A stretch of DNA of 64,000 nt, from NCBI RefSeq assembly GCF_001547895.1, contig NZ_AP014627.1:2979501-3043500 (forward strand), read 5' to 3'. This DNA comes from Pseudomonas sp. Os17. Its GTDB lineage: Bacteria; Pseudomonadota; Gammaproteobacteria; Pseudomonadales; Pseudomonadaceae. This document shows positions 7,853 to 15,603 of the stretch, piece after piece (position 1 is the stretch's first letter; every line of letters begins with the position of its first letter). The position numbers were made by a program, and so were the translations under genes. The notes under the pieces were generated by a model. It ran no database searches. It was not told the DNA's origin and was given only the letters and a program-made list of their open reading frames with translations.

Positions 7853-9765
7853 GGCTGGCCCTGCCCGGCGGGTGCGGCCCGCCCTTGCAGGAACCGGGCG
7901 AAGTCTGCCGCCGGCAGGGCCTTGCTGAAGTAGTAGCCCTGGCCTTCCTCACAGCCTTGCTGGGTCAGGAAGGCCAGCTGCTGCGCCGTCTCCACCCCTT
8001 CGGCAATCACGTTCAGGTTGAGGTTGCGCCCCAGCTGGATGATGGCGCTGACCAGGGTCGCATCCTTGGGGTCGTGGCTCAGGCCGTGGACGAAGGACTG
8101 GTCGATCTTCAGCACGTCCAGCGGAAACTTGCGCAGGTAGCTGAGGCTGGAGTAACCGGTGCCGAAGTCGTCCACCGCCAGGCGCACCCCCAGGGTCTTG
8201 ATGGCCAGCAGGGTGACCAGGGTTGCCTCGACGTTCTGCATCAGCACCCCTTCGGTGATTTCCAGCTCCAGCAGGGTCGGGTCCAGGCCGCTGTCCTGCA
8301 GAGCGCTCTGCAACTGGGCGAGCAACTGCGGCTGGCGGAAATCGCTGGGCGACAGATTGACCGACAGGCGGATCGGTGCGAGCCCGGCCTGTTGCCAGGC
8401 GCGGGACTGGCGGGTGGCCTCGCCCAGCACCCACCGACTGACGGCGTTGATCAGGCCGCTGTCCTCGGCCACCGGGATGAACTGGGCCGGGCTGACCCAG
8501 CCCCGTTGCGGGCTGAACCAGCGGATCAGCGCTTCGGCCCCCACCACCTGGCCCGAGGCCAGGTGGATTTTTGGCTGGTAGTGCAAAACAAACTCCCGAT
8601 GCTCCAGGGCCTGGCGAATGCCCGACTCCAGGTGTTGCTGTTCCCGGGCCCGATGGGTCATGTCCTCGGTAAAGAAACCGTAGCGGCCCGGTGCCTGGTC
8701 CTTGCTGTTGCGCATGGCCATCTCGGCCTTCTTGATCAGGGTCAGGGCGTCCTGGCCATCCTCGGGATACAGGCTGATCCCCAGGCTGGCGGTGACCTGC
8801 AGTTCGTGCCCGGCGATGTCGTGCACCTGGTTCACCGTGGCCAGGAGTTTTTGCGCGACGCTGCGCACCTGGGGCGGCGGCTGCTGGTCATGCACCAGCA
8901 CCACGAACTCGTCGGAGCCGTAGCGGAAGACCGAGTCCGACTCGCGCATGCTTTGCTGCAGGCCCTGGGCGATACGCTTGAGCAGTTCATCGCCGGCCGG
9001 GTAGCCCAGGGCCTGGTTGATCCGCTTGAAACGGTCCAGGCCCAGGAACAGCACCGCCAGCTGTTGCCCATAGCGCCGGGCCCGGGCCATGGCCTGGCTC
9101 AGGCGGTCGCCCAGCAGGGTGCTGGAGGGCAGCCCGGTGAGCGCATCGTAGTGCAGCAGGTGCGAGACCTTGAGCAGTTCGGCGACCCGCTCCTCGATGG
9201 TCCGCTGCAGGTCGTCGAGCTTGTTCCGTGCGTCCTGGGCCATCTGCCATTTCCAGGTCAGGGCGCTGGCCATCTGGCGGATTTCCAGGCTGTCGAAGGG
9301 CTTTTTCAGAATCAGCAGGCGATCGCCGAAGTCCAGGCGCTCGGCCAGGGCCTCCCAGGAGTAGTCGGAGTAGGCGGTGCACAGGGCGATCTGCAGCTCG
9401 GGGTCGGCCAGCCACAGCTGTTCGATGGTTTGCAGGCCGTCCCAGCCCGGCGGCATGCGCATGTCGATGAAGGCCATGGCATAAGGCGTGCCCTGGGCCA
9501 GTGCCGCCTCGACCCTGGCCAGGGCTTCGCGGCCCTGGAATGCCGAGTCCAGGCTGAAGGTCGGCGCGGGGCCAGGCGCGGCTTGACCGAACAGTTGCTC
9601 CTCAAGCGGGCCCAGGTCCGGTGCCTGCCGCGGGGCGAGGATCTTGTAGAAGTCTTCGTGGATCTCCGGGCTGTCATCGACGATCAGCACTCGCCGATTG
9701 ACCCGCGCAGAGGGCGGGCCCGGAGTGTCTTGCGCTGTTGTCTGCGGGTCGCAGCCAGTATCCAT
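7849..9765 (-). CDS. Response regulator with degenerate GGDEF and intact EAL (probable c-di-GMP phosphodiesterase)
   Basis: First gene of the operon, 638 residues. The N-terminal receiver has acceptor Asp near 100 (FIDMRMP), Lys in LILKKPFD, and the same insertion and AYSDYSW block as the receiver encoded at 3649-5067. The GGDEF domain reads GSDEF (near 282) and has LGLDRFK where active cyclases have the metal-binding DxD, so cyclase activity is probably lost, although an RxxD site is kept. The EAL domain looks active: GAEALIRW near 409, NLSPSDF, ELEITEGVL, DDFGTGYSSL, LKIDQSF and AEGVET. The likely output is phosphorylation-controlled hydrolysis of c-di-GMP. ATG at 9765 follows an AGGGACGG element. 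Its stop overlaps the peroxidase start by four bases. A 199-base divergent region separates it from the degenerate HD-GYP regulator. Confidence 0.9.
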   Translation of the reverse strand: MDTGCDPQTTAQDTPGPPSARVNRRVLIVDDSPEIHEDFYKILAPRQAPDLGPLEEQLFGQAAPGPAPTFSLDSAFQGREALARVEAALAQGTPYAMAFIDMRMPPGWDGLQTIEQLWLADPELQIALCTAYSDYSWEALAERLDFGDRLLILKKPFDSLEIRQMASALTWKWQMAQDARNKLDDLQRTIEERVAELLKVSHLLHYDALTGLPSSTLLGDRLSQAMARARRYGQQLAVLFLGLDRFKRINQALGYPAGDELLKRIAQGLQQSMRESDSVFRYGSDEFVVLVHDQQPPPQVRSVAQKLLATVNQVHDIAGHELQVTASLGISLYPEDGQDALTLIKKAEMAMRNSKDQAPGRYGFFTEDMTHRAREQQHLESGIRQALEHREFVLHYQPKIHLASGQVVGAEALIRWFSPQRGWVSPAQFIPVAEDSGLINAVSRWVLGEATRQSRAWQQAGLAPIRLSVNLSPSDFRQPQLLAQLQSALQDSGLDPTLLELEITEGVLMQNVEATLVTLLAIKTLGVRLAVDDFGTGYSSLSYLRKFPLDVLKIDQSFVHGLSHDPKDATLVSAIIQLGRNLNLNVIAEGVETAQQLAFLTQQGCEEGQGYYFSKALPAADFARFLQGRAAPAGQGQP

Positions 9766-9964
9766 AGACCGTCCCTAGTGCCCTGAGCCTGCGTTCAACG
9801 CTGTGAGCATAGTCACTGTGTTCTGCACCTGCGGAGGTTTTTTTAACGTTGGGCCAGAGCGCAAAAGCAAAATATGACTAGGATTGCCAAGGCAATCGAG
9901 CAACTGGCCGGTGGCCTGTCAGGGGTGTCCGGCCAATCCAAGGGATCACCGGGAGATGCATCAC

Positions 9965-11320
9965 ATGGAAGAGCCGCAGTCCGTCGAACCTGGCCGGCGT
10001 CCCTGCCTGTTGCTGGTGGATGACGAAGAATCGATTCTCAACAGCCTGCGGCGCCTGCTGCGCGGCCAACCTTATGACGTGCTACTGGCCGACAGCGGCG
10101 CCAGGGCCCTGGAGATGCTCGCCGAGCGTCCGGTTGACCTGGTGATGAGCGACGCGCGCATGCCCAACATGGACGGCGCCACCTTGCTGGCCCGGGTGCG
10201 CGAGAGCTATCCGGGCACCCGGCGCATTCTGCTGACCGGCTACGCCGACGTGAGCACCATCATAAAGGCGGTCAACCAGGGGCAGATCCACCAATACCTG
10301 AGCAAACCCTGGAATGACGAAGAACTGCTGCTGATCCTGCGTCAGGGGCTGGAGCACCAGCAGGCCGAACGTGAACTCAAGCGCCTGCAGCAACTGGTGC
10401 TGGAGCAGAACCGCCAGCTCAAGGCCAGCAATGCCGGGCTGGAACAGCGGGTGGCGTCACGCACCGCGGAGCTGCAGCAGACCGCCGACATGCTGGACCT
10501 GGCCTATGAGGAGCTCAAGCACAGTTACGTCACCGCCACCGAGGTGTTCTCGCTGCTGGCCAACCTGCGCCTGCCGGCGGACAAGCAGACCAACCGCAAG
10601 ATCATCGAGCTGGTGCGCGCCTGCTGCACAGCCCATGGCCTGGATGAGAGCGCCAGCCGCGACCTGGCCATGGCCGCCGCCCTGTACAACATCGGCAAGC
10701 TGAGCTGGAGCGATGCCATGCTGGTCGCCCCCGCGGACCTGTTGCGCCATACCGAACAGGAGCGCTACCGGGCCTATCCCGAGCAGAGCGAGTCGGTGCT
10801 GATGGCCCTGGAGCCGATGCAGGACGCGGCACGCCTGATCCTGCATCACCAGGAACGCTGGGACGGCAGCGGTTTTCCCCGGCACCTCAAGGGCGAGGCG
10901 ATTCCCTGGGGCTCGCGCCTGCTCAAGCTGGCGGTGGATTTCATCGAGTTGCAGTGCGGGCTGATCCTGGAGCGCCACATGAACAGCGACGAAGCCCTGC
11001 TGTTCATTCGCAAGTACGCCGGTCGCCTGTACGACCCCAATCTGGTGGAAAGCTTCGTCCAGGTCTGCGCGGCCTATCTGAGTGACGTGACCGTCGATGA
11101 TCCAAGCGTCAGGGTCCTGGGCACCCGGGAGTTGCAGGCCGGGATGGTCCTGCGTCGCAACCTCAATGCCGACAACGGCATGTTGCTGCTCAATGCCGGC
11201 AAGGTGCTCAGCGAGCCGCTGGTGCACAAGCTGATCGCCTTCGAGGCCATGGAAGGGGCCCGCTACAGCGTCTTTGTCAGCGTGCCCGAGCAGGTCGCGG
11301 CACTGGATGTTGGTCACTGA
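9965..11320 (+). CDS. Response regulator with degenerate HD-GYP-like domain
   Basis: A protein of 451 residues. The receiver has the DDEE acidic cluster, acceptor Asp in MSDARMP and Lys in YLSKPW. A long coiled coil (about 130-180) leads to an HD-GYP-like region. The HHQERWDGSGFP motif near 293 is conserved, but the defining HD pair is replaced by YN (ALYNIGK, near 240), and the GYP loop region reads IPWGSRLLKLAVDF. Loss of the metal-binding HD residues makes c-di-GMP hydrolysis unlikely, so a protein-interaction or binding role is inferred. The last ~70 residues (ELQAGMVLRRNL, GMLLLNAGKVLS) resemble an accessory domain seen next to other HD-GYP proteins. The ATG at 9965 has GGGAG nine bases upstream; an ATG nine bases earlier directly abuts that element and is rejected. 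The gene is divergent from the peroxidase operon, suggesting a shared regulatory region. Confidence 0.85.
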   Translation: MEEPQSVEPGRRPCLLLVDDEESILNSLRRLLRGQPYDVLLADSGARALEMLAERPVDLVMSDARMPNMDGATLLARVRESYPGTRRILLTGYADVSTIIKAVNQGQIHQYLSKPWNDEELLLILRQGLEHQQAERELKRLQQLVLEQNRQLKASNAGLEQRVASRTAELQQTADMLDLAYEELKHSYVTATEVFSLLANLRLPADKQTNRKIIELVRACCTAHGLDESASRDLAMAAALYNIGKLSWSDAMLVAPADLLRHTEQERYRAYPEQSESVLMALEPMQDAARLILHHQERWDGSGFPRHLKGEAIPWGSRLLKLAVDFIELQCGLILERHMNSDEALLFIRKYAGRLYDPNLVESFVQVCAAYLSDVTVDDPSVRVLGTRELQAGMVLRRNLNADNGMLLLNAGKVLSEPLVHKLIAFEAMEGARYSVFVSVPEQVAALDVGH

Positions 11321-11353
11321 TCGCGCCTGAGCGCCTGCCTGTTGTATTGTCGC

Positions 11354-11391
11354 CGCCGCGCCTGGCCGGCTTTGCCGGGACAGGCGCGGCG
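11354..11391 (+). terminator. Strong hairpin after the HD-GYP-like regulator
   Basis: A stem of about 11 base pairs (arms beginning CGCCGCGCC and ending GGCGCGGCG) with an inner CCGGC/GCCGG stem. It lies 33 bases after the stop of the HD-GYP-like gene and well before the RNase start. No T-run follows, so it may be a transcript-stabilising hairpin rather than an intrinsic terminator. Confidence 0.45.
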
Positions 11392-11500
11392 CATGTCATG
11401 TTCCTGCAACCCCGGCATGCCAAGAAGGTGGAGCGGTGTGCCGGCGGCTCCACCCCGATGGCGGGGCCAGGACGATTCGATTCCACAAGGAGAGGTCACG

Positions 11501-12157
11501 ATGAGAAAGTTTTTTGCCCTGATGGCGGCCCTGGTGCTGACCCTGGGGCTGGTGGGCATCAGCGACGCACGTCAGCCCAAACAGCAGCGGGACTCGGTGG
11601 CGGGGACCTTCGACTACTACCTGCTGACCCTGTCCTGGTCGCCGACTTTCTGCCTGATGCACCCGGAAAACGAGCAATGCTCGGGCAAGGGCTACGGCCT
11701 GGTCCTCCACGGCCTGTGGCCGCAGTACGCCAAGGGCGGCTGGCCCGAATCCTGTCCACCCCTGACCCCGTTGACCCCGCAAGAGCGGGCCAAGGGCCTG
11801 ACCCTGTTTCCCACCGCCAAGCTGATGAACCATGAGTGGACCAAGCACGGCACCTGCAGCGGCCTGGGGGGCATGGGTTACCTGGACGCGGCGGACAGGG
11901 CCCTGGGCTCGGTCAAGATTCCCGAGGTCCTGCAGCCTTCGACCACGGTGCGCTACTTGCCTGCCACTGAAATTGCCCGGCAGTTGCGCCAGAGCAACCC
12001 GGGCATCGGGGAAAACGGCGTGGCCATTCTCTGCAGCGGTCCCGAGCTGTCCGAGGTGCGCGTGTGCCTGACCCGGGACCTGGAGTTCGGCCCGTGCGGC
12101 AAAGGGGTGAAGACCCAGTGTCGGGCCGGCGACATCCGCATCCCGCCGATCCGCTGA
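11501..12157 (+). CDS. Secreted/periplasmic ribonuclease T2 family (RNase I-like)
   Basis: A protein of 218 residues with a clear signal peptide (MRKFFALMAALVLTLGLVG, cleavage near the ARQ segment). Both conserved catalytic segments of the T2 family are present: LHGLWPQ and HEWTKHGTC, each providing a catalytic histidine, with cysteines that would form disulfides. T2 enzymes cut single-stranded RNA through a 2',3'-cyclic phosphate intermediate, in bacteria usually in the periplasm for nucleotide scavenging. The ATG at 11501 is preceded by AAGGAGAGG at good distance; the longer upstream open frame has no signal-like N-terminus and is rejected. It is convergent with the dapA-like gene, with a REP element between them. 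No operon partner. Confidence 0.92.
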   Translation: MRKFFALMAALVLTLGLVGISDARQPKQQRDSVAGTFDYYLLTLSWSPTFCLMHPENEQCSGKGYGLVLHGLWPQYAKGGWPESCPPLTPLTPQERAKGLTLFPTAKLMNHEWTKHGTCSGLGGMGYLDAADRALGSVKIPEVLQPSTTVRYLPATEIARQLRQSNPGIGENGVAILCSGPELSEVRVCLTRDLEFGPCGKGVKTQCRAGDIRIPPIR

Positions 12158-12230
12158 GAGCGCCCGCGCGCCGCAGCGATCGGCGTTTGCGGGCATCGGG
12201 ATTGCCGCGCCACTGTGCCCCCCCGCCTCT

Positions 12231-12312
12231 GTAGGAGCCGGCTTGCCGGCGAAGAGGCCCTCGCACCTTGCATCGGGCTTGAGGACGCTTTCGCTGGCAA
12301 GCCAGCTCCTAC
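12231..12312. repeat. REP-type inverted repeat between convergent genes
   Basis: The left arm begins GTAGGAGCCGGCTTGCCGGC and the right arm is its inverted counterpart ending GCTGGCAAGCCAGCTCCTAC. This is the organisation of paired Pseudomonas REP sequences. It sits between the convergent RNase T2 and dapA-like genes. Related copies occur at 49510, 59717 and 61131 in this window. Confidence 0.8.
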
Positions 12313-12356
12313 GGGCCGCAGGCACGGCAATGCCGATGATCCGTAGGGCAAGCCCT

Positions 12357-13220
12357 TCAGGGCAGGCCGGCCAGCAGGTGTTGCAGGTGGGCGGCGGTGG
12401 CAGCGCTGCAATCCTGCATCGGGGCCCGCAGGTGTGGCTCGATCAGACCCTGATGGGCCAGCAGGGCCTTCACCGGCGCCGGGTTGGGTTCGGCGAACAG
12501 CGCCTGGATCAAGGGCACCAGTTGCCGGAAGCTGGCCCTGGCGGCATCCAGCTGCTGGTCCATGACCTGGCGCTGCAACTGCACGAACAACTCCGGACGA
12601 ATGTGCGCCGCCGCCGCAATGGCGCCGCTGGCCCCCAGGCACAGGGCATTGAACAGTTGCAGGTCCTCGCCGCACAGCACCTCTACCGCGCCGCTGGCCA
12701 GCAGCGCCAGGGTCTTGTCCAGGCTGCCGCCACAGTCCTTGACGGCGGCGATCCGCGGATGGCGCACGATGTTGAGCAGGGTGTCCTTGTCCAGGTTGAC
12801 CCCGGTGCGGTAGGGAATGTCGTAGACGATCAGCGGCACGCTGGAGGCATCGGCGACGCTGTGGAAGAAGCTTTCCAGGGCCGCCTGGGAGGGGCGGATG
12901 TAATAGGGCGCGGGCACCAGCAGGGCCGCCACCGGGCGCTTGAGGATTTCCTGCTGCAGGCTCAGCAGCGATTTCAGGTTGTTGCCCGCCAGGCCCATGA
13001 TGACGCGCCCGGCGGGGGCCTGTTCGAGCACGGCGTCGAGCACCGCCAGTTGCTCGTCCTTGTCCAGGGCCGCGGCCTCGCCGGTGGTGCCGCAGACCAC
13101 CAGCCCGGCCACGCCGCTTTCCAGCAGATGGGCGCTGAGTCGGCGCAGGGCGGCAAAGTCGATGGCGCCATTGTGAAAGGGCGTGACGATGGGGACCCAG
13201 ATTCCTTGAAACGATGACAT
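12357..13220 (-). CDS. DapA-family aldolase (4-hydroxy-tetrahydrodipicolinate synthase-like)
   Basis: A 287-residue class I aldolase of the DapA / N-acetylneuraminate lyase family. Key residues are in place: GTTGEAAAL for the carboxylate-binding loop, the Tyr in YDIPYRTG (proton relay, with Arg following) and the Schiff-base Lys in AAVKDCGG. DapA condenses pyruvate with aspartate semialdehyde in lysine biosynthesis, and the Arg after the Tyr motif favours that specificity. Pseudomonads usually carry several dapA paralogues and the housekeeping copy normally has other neighbours, so this may be a secondary copy or act on another keto acid. The ATG at 13220 lies just after an AGGAGA element. 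It is transcribed alone, convergent with RNase T2; the 350 bases upstream contain its promoter and a small candidate gene. Confidence 0.88.
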   Translation of the reverse strand: MSSFQGIWVPIVTPFHNGAIDFAALRRLSAHLLESGVAGLVVCGTTGEAAALDKDEQLAVLDAVLEQAPAGRVIMGLAGNNLKSLLSLQQEILKRPVAALLVPAPYYIRPSQAALESFFHSVADASSVPLIVYDIPYRTGVNLDKDTLLNIVRHPRIAAVKDCGGSLDKTLALLASGAVEVLCGEDLQLFNALCLGASGAIAAAAHIRPELFVQLQRQVMDQQLDAARASFRQLVPLIQALFAEPNPAPVKALLAHQGLIEPHLRAPMQDCSAATAAHLQHLLAGLP

Positions 13221-13342
13221 GCGTGTTCTCCTGAAGGTTGACCGTCGGGTCGTCGTCAGAAGAGTAGAAGGGCGGTAAGCAGGGGGGAGGTCCGTCGCGC
13301 TTGATGTCCTGTCAGCTCATCTGACGGGACACAGCGCCCCGG

Positions 13343-13447
13343 TCACATGAGCGACTGTTTCTTCGATTTAGAGTTGCAAGCCACCCAGGCTCCGGCCTTG
13401 GCCAGCAGGCCAATGGCGCGAGAATCGAGGGTCGGGGCTTGGGACAT
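13343..13447 (-). CDS. Candidate small protein, 34 residues
   Basis: An open frame starting MSQAPTLDSRAIGLLAKAGA and ending in a lysine/serine-rich tail, lying in the 350-base gap between the dapA-like gene and the anti-sigma gene. Its first two thirds show the GC-rich third positions of real Pseudomonas genes, with a small amphipathic or hydrophobic helix (AIGLLAKAGAWVA) and a single Cys. No good ribosome-binding site is visible (only CAGAG about 14 bases upstream), which weakens the call. The reading frame differs from a longer 76-residue frame on the same strand, which I consider a shadow. Function unknown. The rest of the 13221-13569 gap shows no other feature. Confidence 0.35.
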   Translation of the reverse strand: MSQAPTLDSRAIGLLAKAGAWVACNSKSKKQSLM

Positions 13448-13569
13448 GGTTCGGCAGACTCTGAAATCAGGTGCACAGTTGTAAAAGCCGGCGCGGGCTT
13501 TGTCAATCCTCGAACCCGACTCGCTTGCCGGGGTGTGGCCACGCCGGGGCGAGACGGGATTGACCCTGG

Positions 13570-14289
13570 CTACAGGGTTTTTACCGCGCGCCCAATGAAC
13601 TGCACCGGGCCGCTGGGCCTGCCTAGCGCCGAGCCTTGGCGGTCCTCCAGGGTCAATTCGAACAACTGATTGGTTTGCAGGGGCGGCAGGTGATCAAGCG
13701 GCACACGTAGCGGCTGACCGGGCTTGACCAGTCCTAGAGACACCGGGCCCTGCCAATCGTCGGCCTTGGTCCAGAACTCCAGGGCCTTGTCCGCCGGAAC
13801 CTCGATGCTGCCCAGTGGAATCAACTGCAACTCCCGGGTGTCATTGGCCTGCACCACCCAACCGGGTGATTTGTCCTGAGGGGCGACCAGCACCACCAGG
13901 TAACCGGGCGGGGCAGGGGGGCGCAGCATCAGCAGGCTGGCCAACAGGACACTGGCGGCCAGGCCGGCAGCGGCCAGTCCGCGCCACAGCGCCAGGGAGT
14001 TGAAGCGCCCGGGGTTGCCGGAAGCCGAAACCGGCCCAGGTTCAGCCAGTTGCTCCAGGCTGCGTTCTATACGCCGCCAGAGCCGGGGCGACGGCGTGAC
14101 GGGAGCGGCCAAAGCGGTGAGTGGATGCAGGCGTTGTTCCCAGCTGTGCACGGCGTTACGCAAGGCGGGCTCATGGGGCAGGCGCTGTTCGAGCAGGCGC
14201 CGTTGTTCGGCGTCCAGGGTGCCCAGGACATATTCACTGGCCAGGGCCTGGAGCGCGGGATCGCTGTCGTCCCGTGGCGCGATCTTCAT
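13570..14289 (-). CDS. Anti-sigma factor, RskA-like, membrane bound
   Basis: A protein of 239 residues. The N-terminal ~75 residues (ASEYVLGTLDAEQRRLLEQR) form the cytosolic anti-sigma domain seen in RskA-type regulators. A single transmembrane helix lies near residues 105-125 (AAAGLAASVLLASLLMLRP), and the periplasmic C-terminal domain (about 130-239) matches the RskA C-terminal fold, with WVVQANDTRELQL and FWTKADDW. It should hold the neighbouring ECF sigma factor inactive until a periplasmic signal triggers release. The start at 14289 is fixed by an ATGA overlap with the sigma gene stop; the 53 additional in-frame upstream codons fall inside the sigma gene and are not used. Confidence 0.85.
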   Translation of the reverse strand: MKIAPRDDSDPALQALASEYVLGTLDAEQRRLLEQRLPHEPALRNAVHSWEQRLHPLTALAAPVTPSPRLWRRIERSLEQLAEPGPVSASGNPGRFNSLALWRGLAAAGLAASVLLASLLMLRPPAPPGYLVVLVAPQDKSPGWVVQANDTRELQLIPLGSIEVPADKALEFWTKADDWQGPVSLGLVKPGQPLRVPLDHLPPLQTNQLFELTLEDRQGSALGRPSGPVQFIGRAVKTL

Positions 14290-14843
14290 CCCAGGCACTC
14301 CCGTAAAGCACTGAGGCTGCGTTTGATCCAGGCTTTGACCGTCCCCAGCGGGGTGGCCATCCTGGCGGCAATCTCCCCGTGTGAATAACCGTCCACATAG
14401 GCCTGCAGGAGACACTCGCGGCGTTGCGAGGGCAGTTGCCCCAGGCAATGCTCAAGACGTCCGGCATCAGCCAGCGCGGTGGCTGGCGCCGTGCTCATGG
14501 CCAGCACATCAAGGGCTTGGGGGTATTCGGGATAGGGTTCATCAATGGGCACCTCACGGCCATGGCGGCGCAGGAAATTCAGCGCCAGATGCCGGGTGAT
14601 GCTGAACATCCAGCCGCGGGCACTGCCCCGTTCCGGGTCGAAACTGCTTGCCCCTTGCCAGATTCGAATGAAGGCGTCGTGCAGGATGTCTTCAGCCAGG
14701 GCCGTGTCGCGTACCAGGCGTCTGGCGACGCCAAGCAGGCGCGGCCCTTCCTCGTGATAGAGGGCCTCCAGGGCCTGGCGCTCGCCTCGGGCACAAGCGG
14801 CGATACAGCCTGCGTGGTCAAACAGGGATTCGGGTAGAGACAA
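14286..14843 (-). CDS. ECF RNA polymerase sigma factor (SigK/RskA-linked group)
   Basis: A protein of 185 residues. Region 2 is clear (LYHEEGPRLLGVARRL, EDILHDAFIRIWQ, SARGWMFSITRHLALNFLRR) and region 4 ends in a helix-turn-helix (YSHGEIAARMATPLGTVKAW). The start codon is TTG at 14843: an in-frame TAA lies three codons upstream, no earlier ATG is possible, and a CAGGT element is about ten bases upstream. It overlaps the anti-sigma gene by four bases. The likely regulon includes the DUF3455 gene immediately upstream on the same strand. Inducing signal unknown. Confidence 0.9.
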   Translation of the reverse strand: MSLPESLFDHAGCIAACARGERQALEALYHEEGPRLLGVARRLVRDTALAEDILHDAFIRIWQGASSFDPERGSARGWMFSITRHLALNFLRRHGREVPIDEPYPEYPQALDVLAMSTAPATALADAGRLEHCLGQLPSQRRECLLQAYVDGYSHGEIAARMATPLGTVKAWIKRSLSALRECLG

Positions 14844-14864
14844 GGGCGTTTACCTGCGACAGAT

Positions 14865-14900
14865 GACAGCCACCGCCACCCTGGCGGCGCGGTGGCTGTC
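14865..14900 (-). terminator. Perfect 12-bp hairpin between the DUF3455 gene and the sigma gene
   Basis: Arms GACAGCCACCGC and GCGGTGGCTGTC are perfect inverted repeats separated by 12 bases. It lies about 50 bases beyond the DUF3455 stop and about 20 bases before the sigma start codon, all on the minus strand. There is no T-tract, so it could be a terminator, an mRNA processing or stability element, or an operator. Confidence 0.5.
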
Positions 14901-14950
14901 AGCAGCGTAGACCAGTTGCCGGTGCCGGTACTGGCATCTTGCGGGGCGAG

Positions 14951-15490
14951 TCAGCGGGCCGCCCAGAAGATGTAGTCCGCCTGGTATTTCACTGTTTCGC
15001 GGGTGCCCTTGTTGGCCGCGGTACAAGCACTGCCGGGGGCCACGCCGCCCTTGAGGGCCACTCGCTGAATGTAGCTGATGCCGCTCATCAGCCCCTTGCC
15101 TTCGGCCGGATTGGCCTTGACCAGTTGATAGGGCAGGTTGCCGGGGCTGGACGGTGCCACGGCGACCTGGGTCCCGGTGATCTTCGAACCGTCCTTGGCC
15201 TGCCAGGTGGCCGGTGGGCCGAAGTAGTCACCCAGCACTTTGCCGCCGCGATCGCTGAGCACCGCCTTGGGACCGACGAAGAACCACTCGGTCTCGCCCG
15301 GTGCGTTGGCCTTGTCCCGGCATTCGTAGGTGATTTCACCGGTGCCCACGGTTTCCAGGGCAACTTTGTGGCCCTCTGGCACCTTGATGCTGTCGGGCAA
15401 TGCGCTCTGCGCCTGGGCGGCGGGCAGGGCGCCGAGGCAGGCGATGGTCAGGGTTGCGCTGAGGCAGAGAAGACGTTGTCTGGCGTGCAT
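14951..15490 (-). CDS. DUF3455 family secreted protein
   Basis: A protein of 179 residues with a signal peptide (CLSATLTIACLGALPAAQAQ). The body carries the features I associate with DUF3455: YECRDKA, the WFFVGPKAVLSDRGGKVLG block, TWQAKDGSKITG and a C-terminal SYIQRVALKGG / YQADYIFW. Family members are exported and linked to ECF sigma / RskA anti-sigma pairs; no enzymatic role is known to me. The ATG at 15490 has GGAGAG upstream and starts at the signal peptide; the longer frame upstream runs into the acetyltransferase region and is spurious. Location beside the sigma pair suggests it is a target of that sigma factor. The upstream 113 bases contain CATCCA followed 16 bases later by GTAGTA, a possible but unproven ECF promoter. 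Confidence 0.75.
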   Translation of the reverse strand: MHARQRLLCLSATLTIACLGALPAAQAQSALPDSIKVPEGHKVALETVGTGEITYECRDKANAPGETEWFFVGPKAVLSDRGGKVLGDYFGPPATWQAKDGSKITGTQVAVAPSSPGNLPYQLVKANPAEGKGLMSGISYIQRVALKGGVAPGSACTAANKGTRETVKYQADYIFWAAR

Positions 15491-15603
15491 GGTGGCTCTC
15501 CATTGGGGATCGGTTCGGCAGTTTTCAGGACTGCTATGGGTACTACCCCTGAGCGACGTATCTGGATGCAGCGCCGAGAAAAAATATTCAGCGCAGCGGC
15601 ATA

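Noticed and set aside
12231..12312. CRISPR-like repeat pair
   Set aside because: Two inverted arms, not regularly spaced direct repeats; copies are dispersed singly through the window.
13312..13542. 76-codon minus-strand frame in the dapA upstream gap
   Set aside because: Arg/Pro-rich, no ribosome-binding site, and it overlaps the better 34-residue candidate in another frame.
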